Source: Penaeus vannamei
Taxonomy: Eukaryota; Arthropoda; Malacostraca; Decapoda; Penaeidae
Direction of reading: 5' to 3'
DNA: 15,000 bases
Assembly: GCF_042767895.1 (NCBI RefSeq)
Contig: NC_091554.1
Coordinates: forward strand, 44,877,799 to 44,892,798
In this document: piece by piece, positions 1 to 9,886 of the stretch
Layout of the letters: each line of letters starts with the position of its first letter
How positions within the stretch are numbered: the stretch's first letter is position 1
Program-made: the position numbers and the translations under genes
The notes under the pieces: generated by a model
Told to the model about the DNA's origin: nothing
The model's input: only the letters and a program-made list of their open reading frames with translations
Databases searched by the model: none

Positions 1-243
1 TGGGAGTTTCCTTCCAGCGATGTTCATGATTTTACACTGCGGTTGGTTTACCTTTAAAATCTGCATTCATGCATGATCTTTTCTATTGGTTAACTTACAG
101 GATAATAATGCTGTTGATAAATAGAATAAAAACAAAGAAACTTGATCATGAAAATGGTCATCCTAAAGTTTCAGAAATTTGAAATTGCTGTATATGACAA
201 GAAGGATATTGTAAGCAATAACACCACTGTCTTCTATTCCCAG
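1..243 (+). other. 3' part of an upstream intron of SMYD4-like gene A
   Basis: This AT-rich stretch ends in a pyrimidine-rich tract and CAG at 241-243, immediately followed by coding sequence. In the reading frame of the downstream exon there is a TAA at 219-221 and no ATG between it and the exon. Translation therefore cannot begin here, and the start codon must lie in an exon left of the window. The exon begins with two bases, GT, of a split codon. If the previous exon ends in G this encodes Gly, giving the Gly-Glu that normally opens this SET segment. No other gene is seen. Confidence 0.7.
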
Positions 244-1824
244 GTGAATTGTTGTTTTTGGAAAATAATTTCTCCAGTTCTTTGAGCGTAGAAAGTTACA
301 AGACCCGCTGTCTCACGTGTGCATCACAGTGCTGTGCCTCTCTACCTTGCCCCAATTGTTGCTTTGTAAGTTATTGTAATAAAAGGAATGAACAAAAAAT
401 CAACACGCTCCATTATGCATGTGCACACCAACACACACGTTTTATACATGTACATGTATATATGTGATATCAGTATCTTCAAATGACTCTTGATTTGTCA
501 TCCTAAAAGTTCTTTCCTTTCTCCACAGGTTATGTTCTGCAGTGAGGAATGTAGAGAACAAGGCCTTGCTGATTTCCACAAACAAGAGTGTGAGATTTTG
601 CCAGCTCTAGCATCCTTCAGCGATGATGCACCGACCACTTTAGTCTTTAGGATACTGATGAAGCTGACATTCCCTCGCCTCAAGGAATTGCTGCCCATTC
701 TGAAGCACGAGGAAGAGACGCTGCCCCCTGAGAAACGTGGATTTAATGAGGACGGCATATATGATGCAGAGGACTTCCGGGTGATCTATCATTTGTGCAC
801 TAACAAGCACCAGCTGTCAAGTTTGTCGATTCTTGGAACGTGCACCGTGGCTTTCGTAGTTACCAAGATACTGATTGCCAGTAAGAAGTATTTTGTAGAC
901 GGCCACGGGAATCCCATATCCCCAAGTGAAGAGGATATCGCTCTTGTTGGGGGCACTCTGGTGAGGATCCTAATGGCAGTGGACACCAACAGCTTTTGTC
1001 TCAAGGAACTACAGGTAAAGTAGAGAGAAGTTATTAGATTGACCTTATGAGCTATGGTTTTGTCACGAACGCCCTCCTTTTCAGTCTTGGTGGTTATATA
1101 TATATTTTTTTCTACGTTTTCCCAGGTCTCCTATAATCGTAATAGGGACGTCTGCAAAACCGATGTGGGAATGAAACTCTGCTCTACTCTTAGTTTATTG
1201 AACCACTCCTGCAACCCAAGCGTCTACTCGAGTACTGGAAGTGGCACTAGTACCTCGAGAGCCATCCGGTTCATCCCAGCCGGCCAAGAGGTGACGACTT
1301 GCTATGGCATCACCTATTACGACCTCGAGAAGAGCGAGCGATGGGGGCGTCTGAAGGAATATCATTTCACCTGTTGTTGCGAGGCCTGTGAGAATAACTG
1401 GCCGAGAAAGGGTGAGCTCCCATCCAAACTGCTGATGAAGTGCTTGGGATGTTCAAAACCAGTCAGTTGCAGTTCAGGCAAGTGTACCAAGTGTGACAAA
1501 GACGAAGGCGGATCTGGAAATGGAGACGGGTCTAACCTAAGGAAAAGGAACCAAGAAATCGGAAAACAAATCTCTGATGCAATGAAGAATTACCATCACG
1601 TCCGCAACAGCGAGAGGTTCTTGGATAGAAATGATGAGAAAGACATTGAGGTCATCAGTAAAGTTATTGAACTTATGGACAAGTATGTGGTTCTGCCTTG
1701 TAAGTTCTATTACGACGCCCAACAGGCACTGCAGATATACTATAACAGAGAAAGGAAGTTCACTTACGTCACTTCTGGTTCTGAAAATATGCTCTCTAAC
1801 TATTACTGGGCTCCGTTACCGTGA
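244..1824 (+). CDS. SMYD4-like SET and MYND domain protein, copy A (5' partial, three exons in window)
   Basis: Predicted lysine methyltransferase-family protein. Exons are 244-365, 529-1014 and 1126-1824, with introns 366-528 (GTAAGT..CAG) and 1015-1125 (GTAAAG..CAG), all phase 0, joining to 434 residues and ending in TGA at 1822-1824. Residues 1-20 are the SET strand that precedes the zinc finger (ELLFLENNF). Residues 22-60 are a complete MYND finger: C-x2-C-x9-C-x2-C, then C-x3-C-x8-H-x3-C, split by intron 366-528. A helical SET insert with SPSEED follows, then the SET core NHSCNP near residue 228, TCYG with the active-site-type Tyr near 262, and post-SET cysteines FTCCCEAC near 283-290. 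A further CLGC..CTKC cluster and a C-terminal helical region (VVLPCKFYYDAQQAL) complete it. The N-terminal SET/TPR part is outside the window, and no long C-terminal TPR region follows. Frame is intact. Family assignment is firm. Substrate is unknown, and in divergent arthropod members catalysis is uncertain. Confidence 0.9.
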
Positions 1825-2088
1825 ACGGGAGTGGCCAGCACACAACCAGTCAGAACCTTCGAAGTTGCTTCAGTAAGAAAATGTTTAACAGTTCCTTTTT
1901 ATGTACATTTACTTGCATCACAAAAATTGTAAAATGTTCAACCATAAACACTAAGAACATGTAGCATTTTGTTTTTTTTAGTTGCCGGAGATGAATAATA
2001 TGTTTCTTAGTTAAATCATTGAAATCTTGACAATTCTGATTTTTTGTGAATTGCTACTGGCAAAGTTTAGATTTAGTGTCGCTAAAGT

Positions 2089-2094
2089 ATTAAA
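2089..2094 (+). promoter_or_regulatory. candidate poly(A) signal ATTAAA for gene A
   Basis: ATTAAA lies 265 bases past the stop of gene A and is followed within 40 bases by a GT-poor but strongly T-rich stretch (TTCATTTTGATTTTC). This is the nearest acceptable hexamer. Assignment rests only on position and motif. Confidence 0.35.
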
Positions 2095-2760
2095 AAGTGC
2101 CCTTCATTTTGATTTTCTTTATTTTTTCTTATAGACTACATTACCTTTAGGAAATACATGTTTCTTTTAGTTCAGGCTTTCAGAATATTCAGGATTATGC
2201 AAAGTTATATTCTTTTAGATGTATGTCTAAGGTTTGGGTACACATCTTGCCAAAGAATTTACAGTTCAGTTCCTTTTGTTTCCGTTTCGTAGTATGATAA
2301 CGGTTCCCACTTTGCAGTGATCTGATGTATGATAATCAGTCTTATAATTTAAGGAATATTATCACATGTCAGTAATCAAACAACTTCAATTGGTTGTTGG
2401 AAAGTTACAGTCGTTTAGGTAAGCCACCCACTTCGGTGTTGTAATCCGATCTTTCCAATTGCTTTACTTGCTTTTATTTGTGACTTTTGCAATTTTTTGT
2501 GACCTTTAAATAACCTGTAGACAGAACGATGTGTCTGTCTGTCAGGAGCTTTTTGCGCATTTTTTTTAGGTCATTGTTATTAATTATTGCGCGGGGTCAA
2601 GTTTCTGATTGGCCAGTGAGGTTAGCCAGTTTTTTTTCCGTTGATTTTTGAATTAGGACCCCTTTATACAGACATTTAGTTGATAAGTAAATTTTCAAAA
2701 TGTTTTAGACTGATTACAAGGTTTTTATATACCCATTATAAAGTAATCTGTACACTGCGA

Positions 2761-2766
2761 AATAAA
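2761..2766 (+). promoter_or_regulatory. candidate distal poly(A) signal AATAAA for gene A
   Basis: The first canonical AATAAA after the gene A stop, located just before the TA satellite. It would give a 3' UTR of about 0.95 kb. The alternative is the ATTAAA at 2089. Confidence 0.35.
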
Positions 2767-2812
2767 CAGCACATTTGAAGTTTCTTGTTTAAATATCACA
2801 AGCGCGCGCACA

Positions 2813-3533
2813 CAATATATATATCAAATATATGTATATATATAAATATATATATGTATGTGTGCATATATATCGTATATATTGTATATATGTATTATAT
2901 ATATATATTATTCATTTACATACACATATGTATATATATTATATGATATATATGTATCAATATTATAATATGTGTTTATATTATATGATTATATATATAT
3001 TACATATATATACATAAATTTTATATATATATAATATATATATATATTACATAATATATGTACACATAATATATTTATATAATATAAATATGTATATATA
3101 AAATACATGTATATATGTATTTATATTATATATCTACATATACTCATGATGTGTATATGTATTTATATATATATATATACATATATATATGTATATGAAT
3201 GTATATATACATAACATATATATATGTATAATGTATTTATATATATATATATATATATATAGTATATATATATACTATATATATCTATATATATAATATA
3301 TATGTATATATAATGTATATATTTATATATATATATTTTTATTTATTATGTATATGTATAATGTATATATATATCTATGTATATATATTATATATATATG
3401 TATGTATATATATGTATTATCTATATGTATATATATGTATATTTACACAATATATATATATAATATATATATGTATGTATGTATATAAGTATATATTTAT
3501 ATTTATTTAAATATAATATATACATATACAATG

Positions 3534-3581
<48 letters not shown>

Positions 3582-3623
3582 GTGTGTGTGTGTGTGTGTA
3601 CATATGTATATATATGTATATTC

Positions 3624-3705
<82 letters not shown>

Positions 3706-3830
3706 CATATATATATGTAATATATATGTGATATATGTATATATATATGTATATATATATGTATATATATATACACATATGTATATAATATATATATAAA
3801 TACACATGTATATTATATATATAGATATAC

Positions 3831-3878
<48 letters not shown>

Positions 3879-3880
3879 TA
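2813..3880. repeat. TA-rich satellite / compound microsatellite
   Basis: Over 1 kb of nearly pure A+T built from (TA)n, TATG, TATTA and related permutations. Pure (TA) runs occur around 3240-3260, 3640-3672 and 3837-3870. It contains a (TG)n run at 3581-3599 and a complementary (CA)n run at 3675-3690, which together form an inverted repeat. All reading frames here are Tyr/Ile/Cys/His strings and are not genes. Length in an assembly is unreliable. Confidence 0.95.
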
Positions 3881-4261
3881 TGAGGGGGCTTCAAAAAGTT
3901 CGGGGAAAAAGTCCATAACTAAAAATTGATTGGAAGGATTTTAATTTCAATGCACCTGAACATTCTTGTCAGAAAAGCTCTTTCAATTTTTTTTTTTCAA
4001 CTTTGGAAACAAAAAAAGGGGGCCAAATCCGGGCTGTAAGGGGGATGGATGGTCGAAACTCACGTAGCACAGCTCTTGTTTACCGTTGTGGAAGACTGCG
4101 CGATGATGCAGCTTTCCAGGGTGTTTTCCAATATTTTTTTGAGTTTTCTCTTTCATAATAAGCAGATGTAATTGTCTTCGTGTCCTCGAGGAAGTCAATT
4201 GGCCAAATCCCTTTTGCATCCCAGAAGACAGTGGCCTTGACCATTCCTCTTGAACTCTTCT
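3881..4261 (-). mobile_element. truncated mariner-type DNA transposon (3' end plus transposase C-terminal part)
   Basis: Immediately after a TA dinucleotide of the satellite, the sequence changes to TGAGGGGGCTTCAAAAAGTT. This resembles a mariner-type terminal inverted repeat at its expected TA target. Inward on the minus strand lies the C-terminal region of a mariner (DD34D, Tc1/mariner superfamily) transposase. The opposite terminal repeat is not visible to the right, so only one end and roughly the last third of the element remain. Insertion beside or within (TA)n fits the known TA target preference. The right boundary is approximate. Confidence 0.75.
3983..4244 (-). pseudogene. mariner transposase C-terminal fragment, frameshifted and decayed
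   Basis: On the minus strand, the frame starting at 4244 reads VKATVFWDAKGIW and then DFLEDTKTITSAYY, a typical mariner stretch. It runs into a stop near 4079. The matching continuation (GKLHHRAVFH.. and FDHPSP..FLFPKLKK) is in another frame that ends at 3983, so at least one frameshift separates them. The HDNA-type segment that carries the second catalytic Asp is replaced by HNGKQE. The Pro-Asp-Leu..Asp segment carrying the third Asp has become QPGFGPLF, with about two residues missing. The DE-W segment with the first Asp is absent. The fragment cannot be active. Confidence 0.75.
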
Positions 4262-4937
4262 AACCTAAATTGTCTTTTAATTTTCTAAGCCAAAGGGAAG
4301 CCATACTGTTTGCACAAGGATATTCCTGGTTGACTCGACCAGGCTTCTCTTAAACAGCTGCAAATTGCTAAAGAAAGAAAGAAAGGAAAAAGAAATCCAG
4401 GAAAGGCGTGGTCTAAGGTGAGTCCACACGAGCTTTTTTTCTTTATTGTCGATTGGAATTCAGTTCTTGGGAAACATTTCTAGTCATACTGGATCGGCAT
4501 CGTTCACGCTGAATATATCTAATTGTCAGAGGCAGGAGGTAGTAGTGTATAGCGTGTTACATGTTATAAGTATGATATATAGAATCGTGTATGTTATATG
4601 AATCATATAATGTATATAAATCTATCTATCTATGTATACCTATATATACATATATATACACATATACATATGTGTGTGTGTGCGCGCGCGTGTGTATACA
4701 TATCACACGGGTTGCAATGTTTTCAATGAAAACACTGCATTCAAATCTACCGGGTACTGACTCTACATGCCCTCATTTTACCTCCTTAGTTTGTTACTTA
4801 TCCATATATACAAACCTGTATACAGATTCTTAAAGATTGTTATATTAAAAGAATAATTGACATCAACGCAATACCTTCATATTTTACGGACAGCCAGTTA
4901 ACCTCACCGCGCCCTTCTATCGTAAATTTTCCGATTC
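4262..4937. other. non-coding spacer with small microsatellites
   Basis: No gene is recognised. The stretch holds a short GAAA-type purine run (about 4370-4398), a small inverted repeat CCTGGT/ACCAGG (about 4326-4344), and a compound TATC/TATA/TG/CG microsatellite at 4616-4705. The microsatellite includes a GCGCGCGCG stretch next to (TG)n, which favours Z-DNA. The left part may hold further unrecognisable mariner sequence. Confidence 0.6.
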
Positions 4938-5268
4938 AACCTGAAGGAATGTGTCTTTCCAGTGGACTACATTAACTTCTACGACTACTCCTGCAGGAAC
5001 CAAACCTCGAAAGGCATCACCTGGTCAACAACTCGATCTTTCCGAGAGGTCAGTAAGGGTCATTTTTGGACGACAATCTGGAAGCAGCTGTTTTGGGGTT
5101 CATAGTTCTGGCTTCCTCAGTACTCCTAAGTCCTTTCGTACTCATTCTCAAGGAAGGTCCCAAAGCCGGCTTAGCCTTTTACTGCCCCGTATATGTCCCA
5201 TGACAGACGGTCGAGATCTCGAATCAATACATGCAACACTTTCTGCCTCCCACACACAAAAACATTAA
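4938..5268 (+). pseudogene. possible decayed coding segment, unidentified
   Basis: Unlike its surroundings, this segment has balanced base composition and protein-like readings that shift frame. From about 4948 one frame gives VDYINFYDYSCRNQTSKGIT and continues to a TAG near 5105. A second frame then reads a hydrophobic run (AAVLGFIVLASSVLL) followed by LKEGPKAGLAFYCPVYV, ending at a TGA near 5200. A third frame is open for 105 codons from 4951 to 5268 but has an unconvincing Ser/Thr-rich composition. The pattern fits an old gene or retroelement fragment with a frameshift near 5080-5100. I do not recognise the family. Chance coding appearance is a real alternative. Confidence 0.25.
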
Positions 5269-5362
5269 CCGGCAACCTTGTCATTGAATGATCTACAAAT
5301 ACAGTTGGTTCGGGAAAAAAACGACAAGATCTATGTCTATCTATTTCGCTATCTGAGCTATA

Positions 5363-5563
<201 letters not shown>

Positions 5564-5760
5564 GACACCCGCAATCATCTACTATTCTTGGAAAGAATTA
5601 CCAGGTCTAACCCCTTCTTGGCGGTTCAGATCCCAAACCGTTGTGCGTCTAATAGGTCGCTAAACGATCTATTTCACGTCCATAACAGGAACGGGTGCAC
5701 GGGGAGGGGGGGGAGGGCACGGTAGTTAAGATTAGAGAGCATTTTTCGTAACATAATTTG

Positions 5761-5808
<48 letters not shown>

Positions 5809-6014
5809 TATATGATATAGATTGATGGTGCAATGGGCGTGGCTTGGAATGAACTACCACTGACCGCTTTTTATTTATCATTTTCGTATTTATTTATTAT
5901 TCCTTCTTCGTGGAGGGGCTCTGTTCCTTGCGCAGTAAGGAAACATGCCATTCTTTTTTTTAGAATTTTTCAAAAACGAAGCAGATATGTTAAGCCAAGC
6001 ACGAGAAAGTTAAC
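5564..6014. other. spacer with a 42-base poly(T) run
   Basis: No gene is recognised. A T42 run occupies 5763-5804 and is followed by ACAATATATGATATAG. The same poly(T)-ACAAT-type junction recurs at 7818 and 8090. On the minus strand this reads as an A-rich tail after a conserved end, as in a retroposed element. A G-rich patch (GGGGAGGGGGGGGAGGG) lies at about 5701-5717. Confidence 0.55.
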
Positions 6015-7331
6015 CTGCTATGGAATGCTATACCGGGAAGTGTCCCCTTGCCCCCTCGTCCCCATCCCCCCCAGTCCCCATCTACGAAATACCGGTAATT
6101 GTTTCCTCGCCCCTCCCACCACCCCCGTTCCCTGCTATATAACACTATACACGTAAATGTACCCTCTCCCTCCTTCCCCCCCCTTCCCCCGTGCCCTCCT
6201 ATGTAATGCTATACCGGCCCCCGGCCCCTGTCACCTCCCCCCCCCCGTCCCCTGTCACCCTCCCCCCCCCGTCCCCTGTCACCCTCCCCCCCCCGTCCCC
6301 TGTCACCCTCCCCCCCCGTCCCCTGTCACCCTTCCCTCCCCCCTTCCCCCGAGCCTTGCTATGTAATGCTATACCGGCCCCCGTCCCCTGTCACCCTCCC
6401 CCCCCGTCCCCTGTCACCCTCCCCCCCCCCGTCCCCTGTCACCCTTCCCTCCCCCCTTCCCCCGAGCCTTGCTATGTAATGCTATACCGGCCCCCGTCCC
6501 CTGGAACCCTCCCCCTTCCCCCCCGTCCCCTGTCACCCTCCCCCCCGTCCCCTGTCACCCTTCCCTCCCCCCTTCCCCCCGAGCCTTGCTATGTAAAGCT
6601 ATACCGGCCCCCGTCCCCTGTCACCCCCCCCCGTCCCCTGTCACCCTTCCCTCCCCCCTTCCCCCGAGCCTTGCTATGTAATGCTATACCGGACCCCGTC
6701 CCCTGTCACCCTCCCCCCCCGTCCCCTGTCACCCTTCCCTCCCCCCTTCCCCCCGAGCCTTGCTATGTAATGCTATACCGGACCCCGTCCCCTGTCACCC
6801 TCCCCCCCCCGTCCCCTGTCACCCTTCCCTCCCCCCGTCCCCTGTCACCCTTCCCTCCCCCCTTCCCCCCGAGCCTTGCTATGTAATGCTATACCGGCCC
6901 CCGTCCCCTGGAACCCTCCCCCCTTCCCCCCCGTCCCCTGTCACCCTTCCCTCCCCCCTTCCCCCGAGCCTTGCTATGTAATGCTATACCGGCCCCCGTC
7001 CCCTGTCACCCTCCCCCCCCGTCCCCTGTCACCCTCCCCCCCCCGTCCCCTGTCACCCTCCCCCCTTTCCCCGAGCCTTGCTATGTAAAGCTATACCGGC
7101 CCCCGTCCCCTGTCACCCCCCCCCGTCCCTGTCACCCTTCCCTCCCCCCTTCCCCCCGAGCCTTGCTATGTAAAGCTATACCGGCCCCCGTCCCCTGTCA
7201 CCCCCCCCCCCGTCCCCTGTCACCCTCCCCCCCCCCGTCCCCTGTCACCCTTCCCTCCCCCCTTCCCCCGAGCCTTGCTATGTAATGCTATACCGGCCCC
7301 CGTCCCCTGTCACCCCCCCCCCGTCCCCTGG
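6015..7331. repeat. nested C-rich minisatellite with a 22-bp anchor motif
   Basis: The array has two levels. The short unit, about 20-24 bp, is a C7-C10 tract followed by GTCCCCTGTCACCCT. Groups of one to four short units, plus a CCTTCCCTCCCCCCTTCCCC variant, are separated by a conserved anchor, TTGCTATGTAATGCTATACC followed by GG. Good anchors occur at about 6196, 6356, 6471, 6588, 6671, 6760, 6875, 6970, 7078, 7166 and 7275, with diverged ones at 6015 and 6132. Anchor spacing varies from 84 to 159 bp with the number of short units. The minus strand has canonical G-quadruplex potential. Proline-rich ORFs here are by-products of base composition. Confidence 0.95.
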
Positions 7332-7483
7332 CCCCCGTTCTCCACGTTCGCCGCCCACCCAGGCAGAAGCAAACACTGTCAATACCATTCGTGGCGAGCG
7401 ATTGACCCGCTCATGCCGACGCGGCGATCTCGAGGAACGTGCGTCATCCTCATTCCATGTCACTGTTGAACGGCTGCTTTCAA
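7332..7483. other. short unique spacer
   Basis: A moderately GC-rich unique segment between two tandem arrays. No gene, RNA or known repeat is recognised. Confidence 0.5.
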
Positions 7484-7824
7484 AACTGATCGTTATGCTA
7501 CGGTGTATTTAGTGATGATTATGGTCATGTAAGTAAACATTTGGAGTAGTTTTATTTACAGACTGATTATGCTACGTTGGAGTAGTTTTATTTACAAACT
7601 GATCGTTATGCTACGGTGTATTTAGTGATGATTATGGTCATGTAAGTAAACATTTGGAGTATTTTTATTTACAAACTGATCGTTATGCTACGGTGTATTT
7701 AGTGATGATTATGGTCATGTAAGTAAACATTTGGAGTATTTTTATTTACAAGCTGATTATGCTACGGTATATTTAGAGATGATTATAGCGATGTAATTAA
7801 ACATCTCGAATATTTTTATTTACA
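7484..7824. repeat. 77-bp tandem repeat, about 4.5 copies
   Basis: Copies begin AACTGATCGTTATGCTACGG and end TTTTTATTTACA: 7484-7560 (77 bp), a deleted 36-bp copy at 7561-7596, 7597-7673 (77 bp), 7674-7750 (77 bp, identical to the previous copy by eye), and a diverged 74-bp copy at 7751-7824. The short copy lacks the middle of the unit. Units contain an in-frame stop, so the array is non-coding. Confidence 0.95.
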
Positions 7825-9590
7825 ATATAGATTGTTATTTTTAGAGCATTATGATATAGAGGATGAGGGAAATAACGAAAGAGATCATATCTAAATAAAG
7901 TATTGATTACAGTCATTGTAGTGGAATGGGGTGGCAGCGGGGAGAGTGCACGACCCTGATACTCAGTACAGAGCAACACAATGGCATTTTTAAAAACATT
8001 CCCATTAAGCCTTCAATGATCATTAAGGTTTCAGATATCACTTTATACCAGGATGATGAATGTAATTATACACATTTGAATTTTTTTTTTTTTTTTTACA
8101 ATGTAGTGTTATTTAGAGATCGTCCGTTAGCTTATAAATAACGCAGTTTTCTTTTTCTTTATTTTATTCATTTATATGGGAAACGTAGGAAATAATGAAA
8201 GTGATCAAATTTAATTTTCAGATGCCACGTCAATTATAACACTACAGAACCGTGGAACTTTTGAAAAGGCCGGTGATACGGACCCCTATTTCTCAGTCTA
8301 AATATCTCTTAGGAAAATACATAAAATTACTATTTACAAAATCACTTTATATGTGAAATTCGAATTGTTTGCGAAAATTTTATATGCTGTAAAATACTAA
8401 TAGGAGCTAAGACAGTAACAATACATTCCAAAATACTCATTATATTATAGAACATGCACAGACTTATTTTTTTTCTAATCAAATTACAGAGAAATCATAC
8501 AATTATATTTCATATCGATTTAAATATGGTTCGGCAATAATAAGGTATGAAATTATCAATGAAAACTGCTAAACACTTCATGCTAAGTTGACGGAGTATA
8601 ACCAATTTCTGAAAATCGTTACTAACTTAAATATATAGTTGTTATGGCACTTCTGTTATTACGTCTAGTATTTATGGCAAAAGCCTGATGTATTGTAATC
8701 TATATTATTTGAAACAGAGCTTAAGACAGTTATATCCGCAAATTCATTCCGTTAGCTTATAAATAATATATTTTTTATTCATTTATAGTTCGGGGAATCA
8801 TTTTAAGTAAGACTGCTGGGGATTATAAATATTTTTTTAACATTCTAGATCTCTTTATGGATGGGATAGAAAAACAAAGGATCAGCTGATTATATTTACT
8901 TTGGGGATTAGCAATAACATTTTATATACTGGCTTGATGTAAGGTAATGTGCTCACGTCACTGCAGTCACTAACACGATGAGGGATCTTTCTCTAAAGCT
9001 TTCTAAATACTTTTTTTTTTCATTTTGCAACGTTGCATTGTCTCTTTCATGGTTACGTTGTGTTATTTTTCCGAGGATTTGTTTCACTACTACACATACA
9101 CTGTATACTTCGGTGAGGGTGCTGTACACTAGTTCATACGATCTACGACAGAATTGTGGAAACTTTTTTTCTATCCATCGTCATTTTTTTTTCTTGTCAT
9201 TATGTGTTATGCATATATGCTTTCCTCGATTCTAAATGCAATAATACTGAACCAAGATAAGCACCTCACATGTATTTCAGCTTTTCCAGAAACAGAATAC
9301 TTGTTATTTATTCTCTAAATGACACAAATTGACTAAATTTCTATATAGTAGCAGGCGTTCTTTAGATTCTCCGACCAAAAAACACTTTCTTTCTTTGCCA
9401 ATCTTTTCTTTGATTATCGGTAAACTCATAAATTGATTATCTGACAGCAGTGACCCATTGGACATATATGGAAGGCACTGGGAAAGCTCGTCCCTTCCTT
9501 ATTGTACCAAGTTTGAACAGCTTGGGTGATTTATTTTTATACCGTGTAGGACCTTGTCATTCTGGAAGGCACTGATGAACTCTTGCACTG
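7825..9590. other. AT-rich intergenic DNA with diverged dispersed repeats
   Basis: No gene or RNA is recognised over about 1.8 kb. Related segments are visible. ACAATRTAG..GTTATTT..AGAG followed by GGAAATAAYGAAAG-GATCA occurs at 7822-7895 and again at 8095-8210. TCCGTTAGCTTATAAATAA followed by TTTATTCATTTATA occurs at 8124-8177 and 8748-8788. GAGCTAAGACAGT / GAGCTTAAGACAGT occurs at 8404 and 8717. These look like old copies of one or two interspersed repeat families. Confidence 0.6.
9530..9535 (-). promoter_or_regulatory. candidate poly(A) signal AATAAA for gene B
   Basis: TTTATT on + gives AATAAA in the gene B sense, about 350 bases past its stop codon. If used, the 3' UTR would contain the neighbouring microsatellite as (CA)n. 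Assigned on motif and position only; closer non-canonical hexamers are possible. Confidence 0.3.
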
Positions 9591-9610
9591 CGTGTGTGTG
9601 TGTGTGAGAG

Positions 9611-9698
<88 letters not shown>
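9591..9698. repeat. (TG)n microsatellite
   Basis: About 50 TG dinucleotides with one short GAGAGAGTGTGAG interruption near 9607-9619. It lies about 190 bases 3' of the gene B stop, where it may fall in the 3' UTR as (CA)n. Confidence 0.97.
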
Positions 9699-9700
<2 letters not shown>

Positions 9701-9886
9701 TTTGTGTTGGTATTGTACTTTTAGTTTGTTAGGATACCAGTTCGTGATTTTCATATTAATAGAACCATTTTTATCTGTGTTATATTTAAAGAGTTATGTG
9801 TCCATTACAGTAAGAACATGTCCGTAGAACATGGAATACGACCTACGACAGTGCCCTTATTTGATTGCTGTGGCTTAACAGTCTCT

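Larger units (their letters stand above)
1825..2812 (+). other. 3' UTR and flank of gene A, no gene seen
   Basis: AT-rich sequence following the stop codon of gene A, with no coding potential on either strand. It probably contains the 3' UTR, since two poly(A)-type hexamers lie here. The segment ends in a short alternating purine-pyrimidine run (GCGCGCGCACACA, about 2802-2814) that leads into the TA satellite. Confidence 0.6.

Noticed and set aside
3313..3916. Overlapping Tyr/Ile-rich open frames on both strands
   Set aside because: They are translations of the TA/TG satellite with no protein-like composition.
6191..7285. Several Pro-rich open frames, up to 231 codons
   Set aside because: They are generated by the C-rich minisatellite in all + frames, share its periodicity, and lack splice or start context.
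8978..9235. 85-codon Phe/Ser/Cys-rich open frame on +
   Set aside because: It lies in AT-rich DNA with poly(T) runs, has no recognisable domain, and has the length expected by chance.
9134..9852. Near-identical 17-mers ATACGATCTACGACAG / ATACGACCTACGACAG at about 9136 and 9836
   Set aside because: The match is short and does not extend on either side, so it is probably chance.
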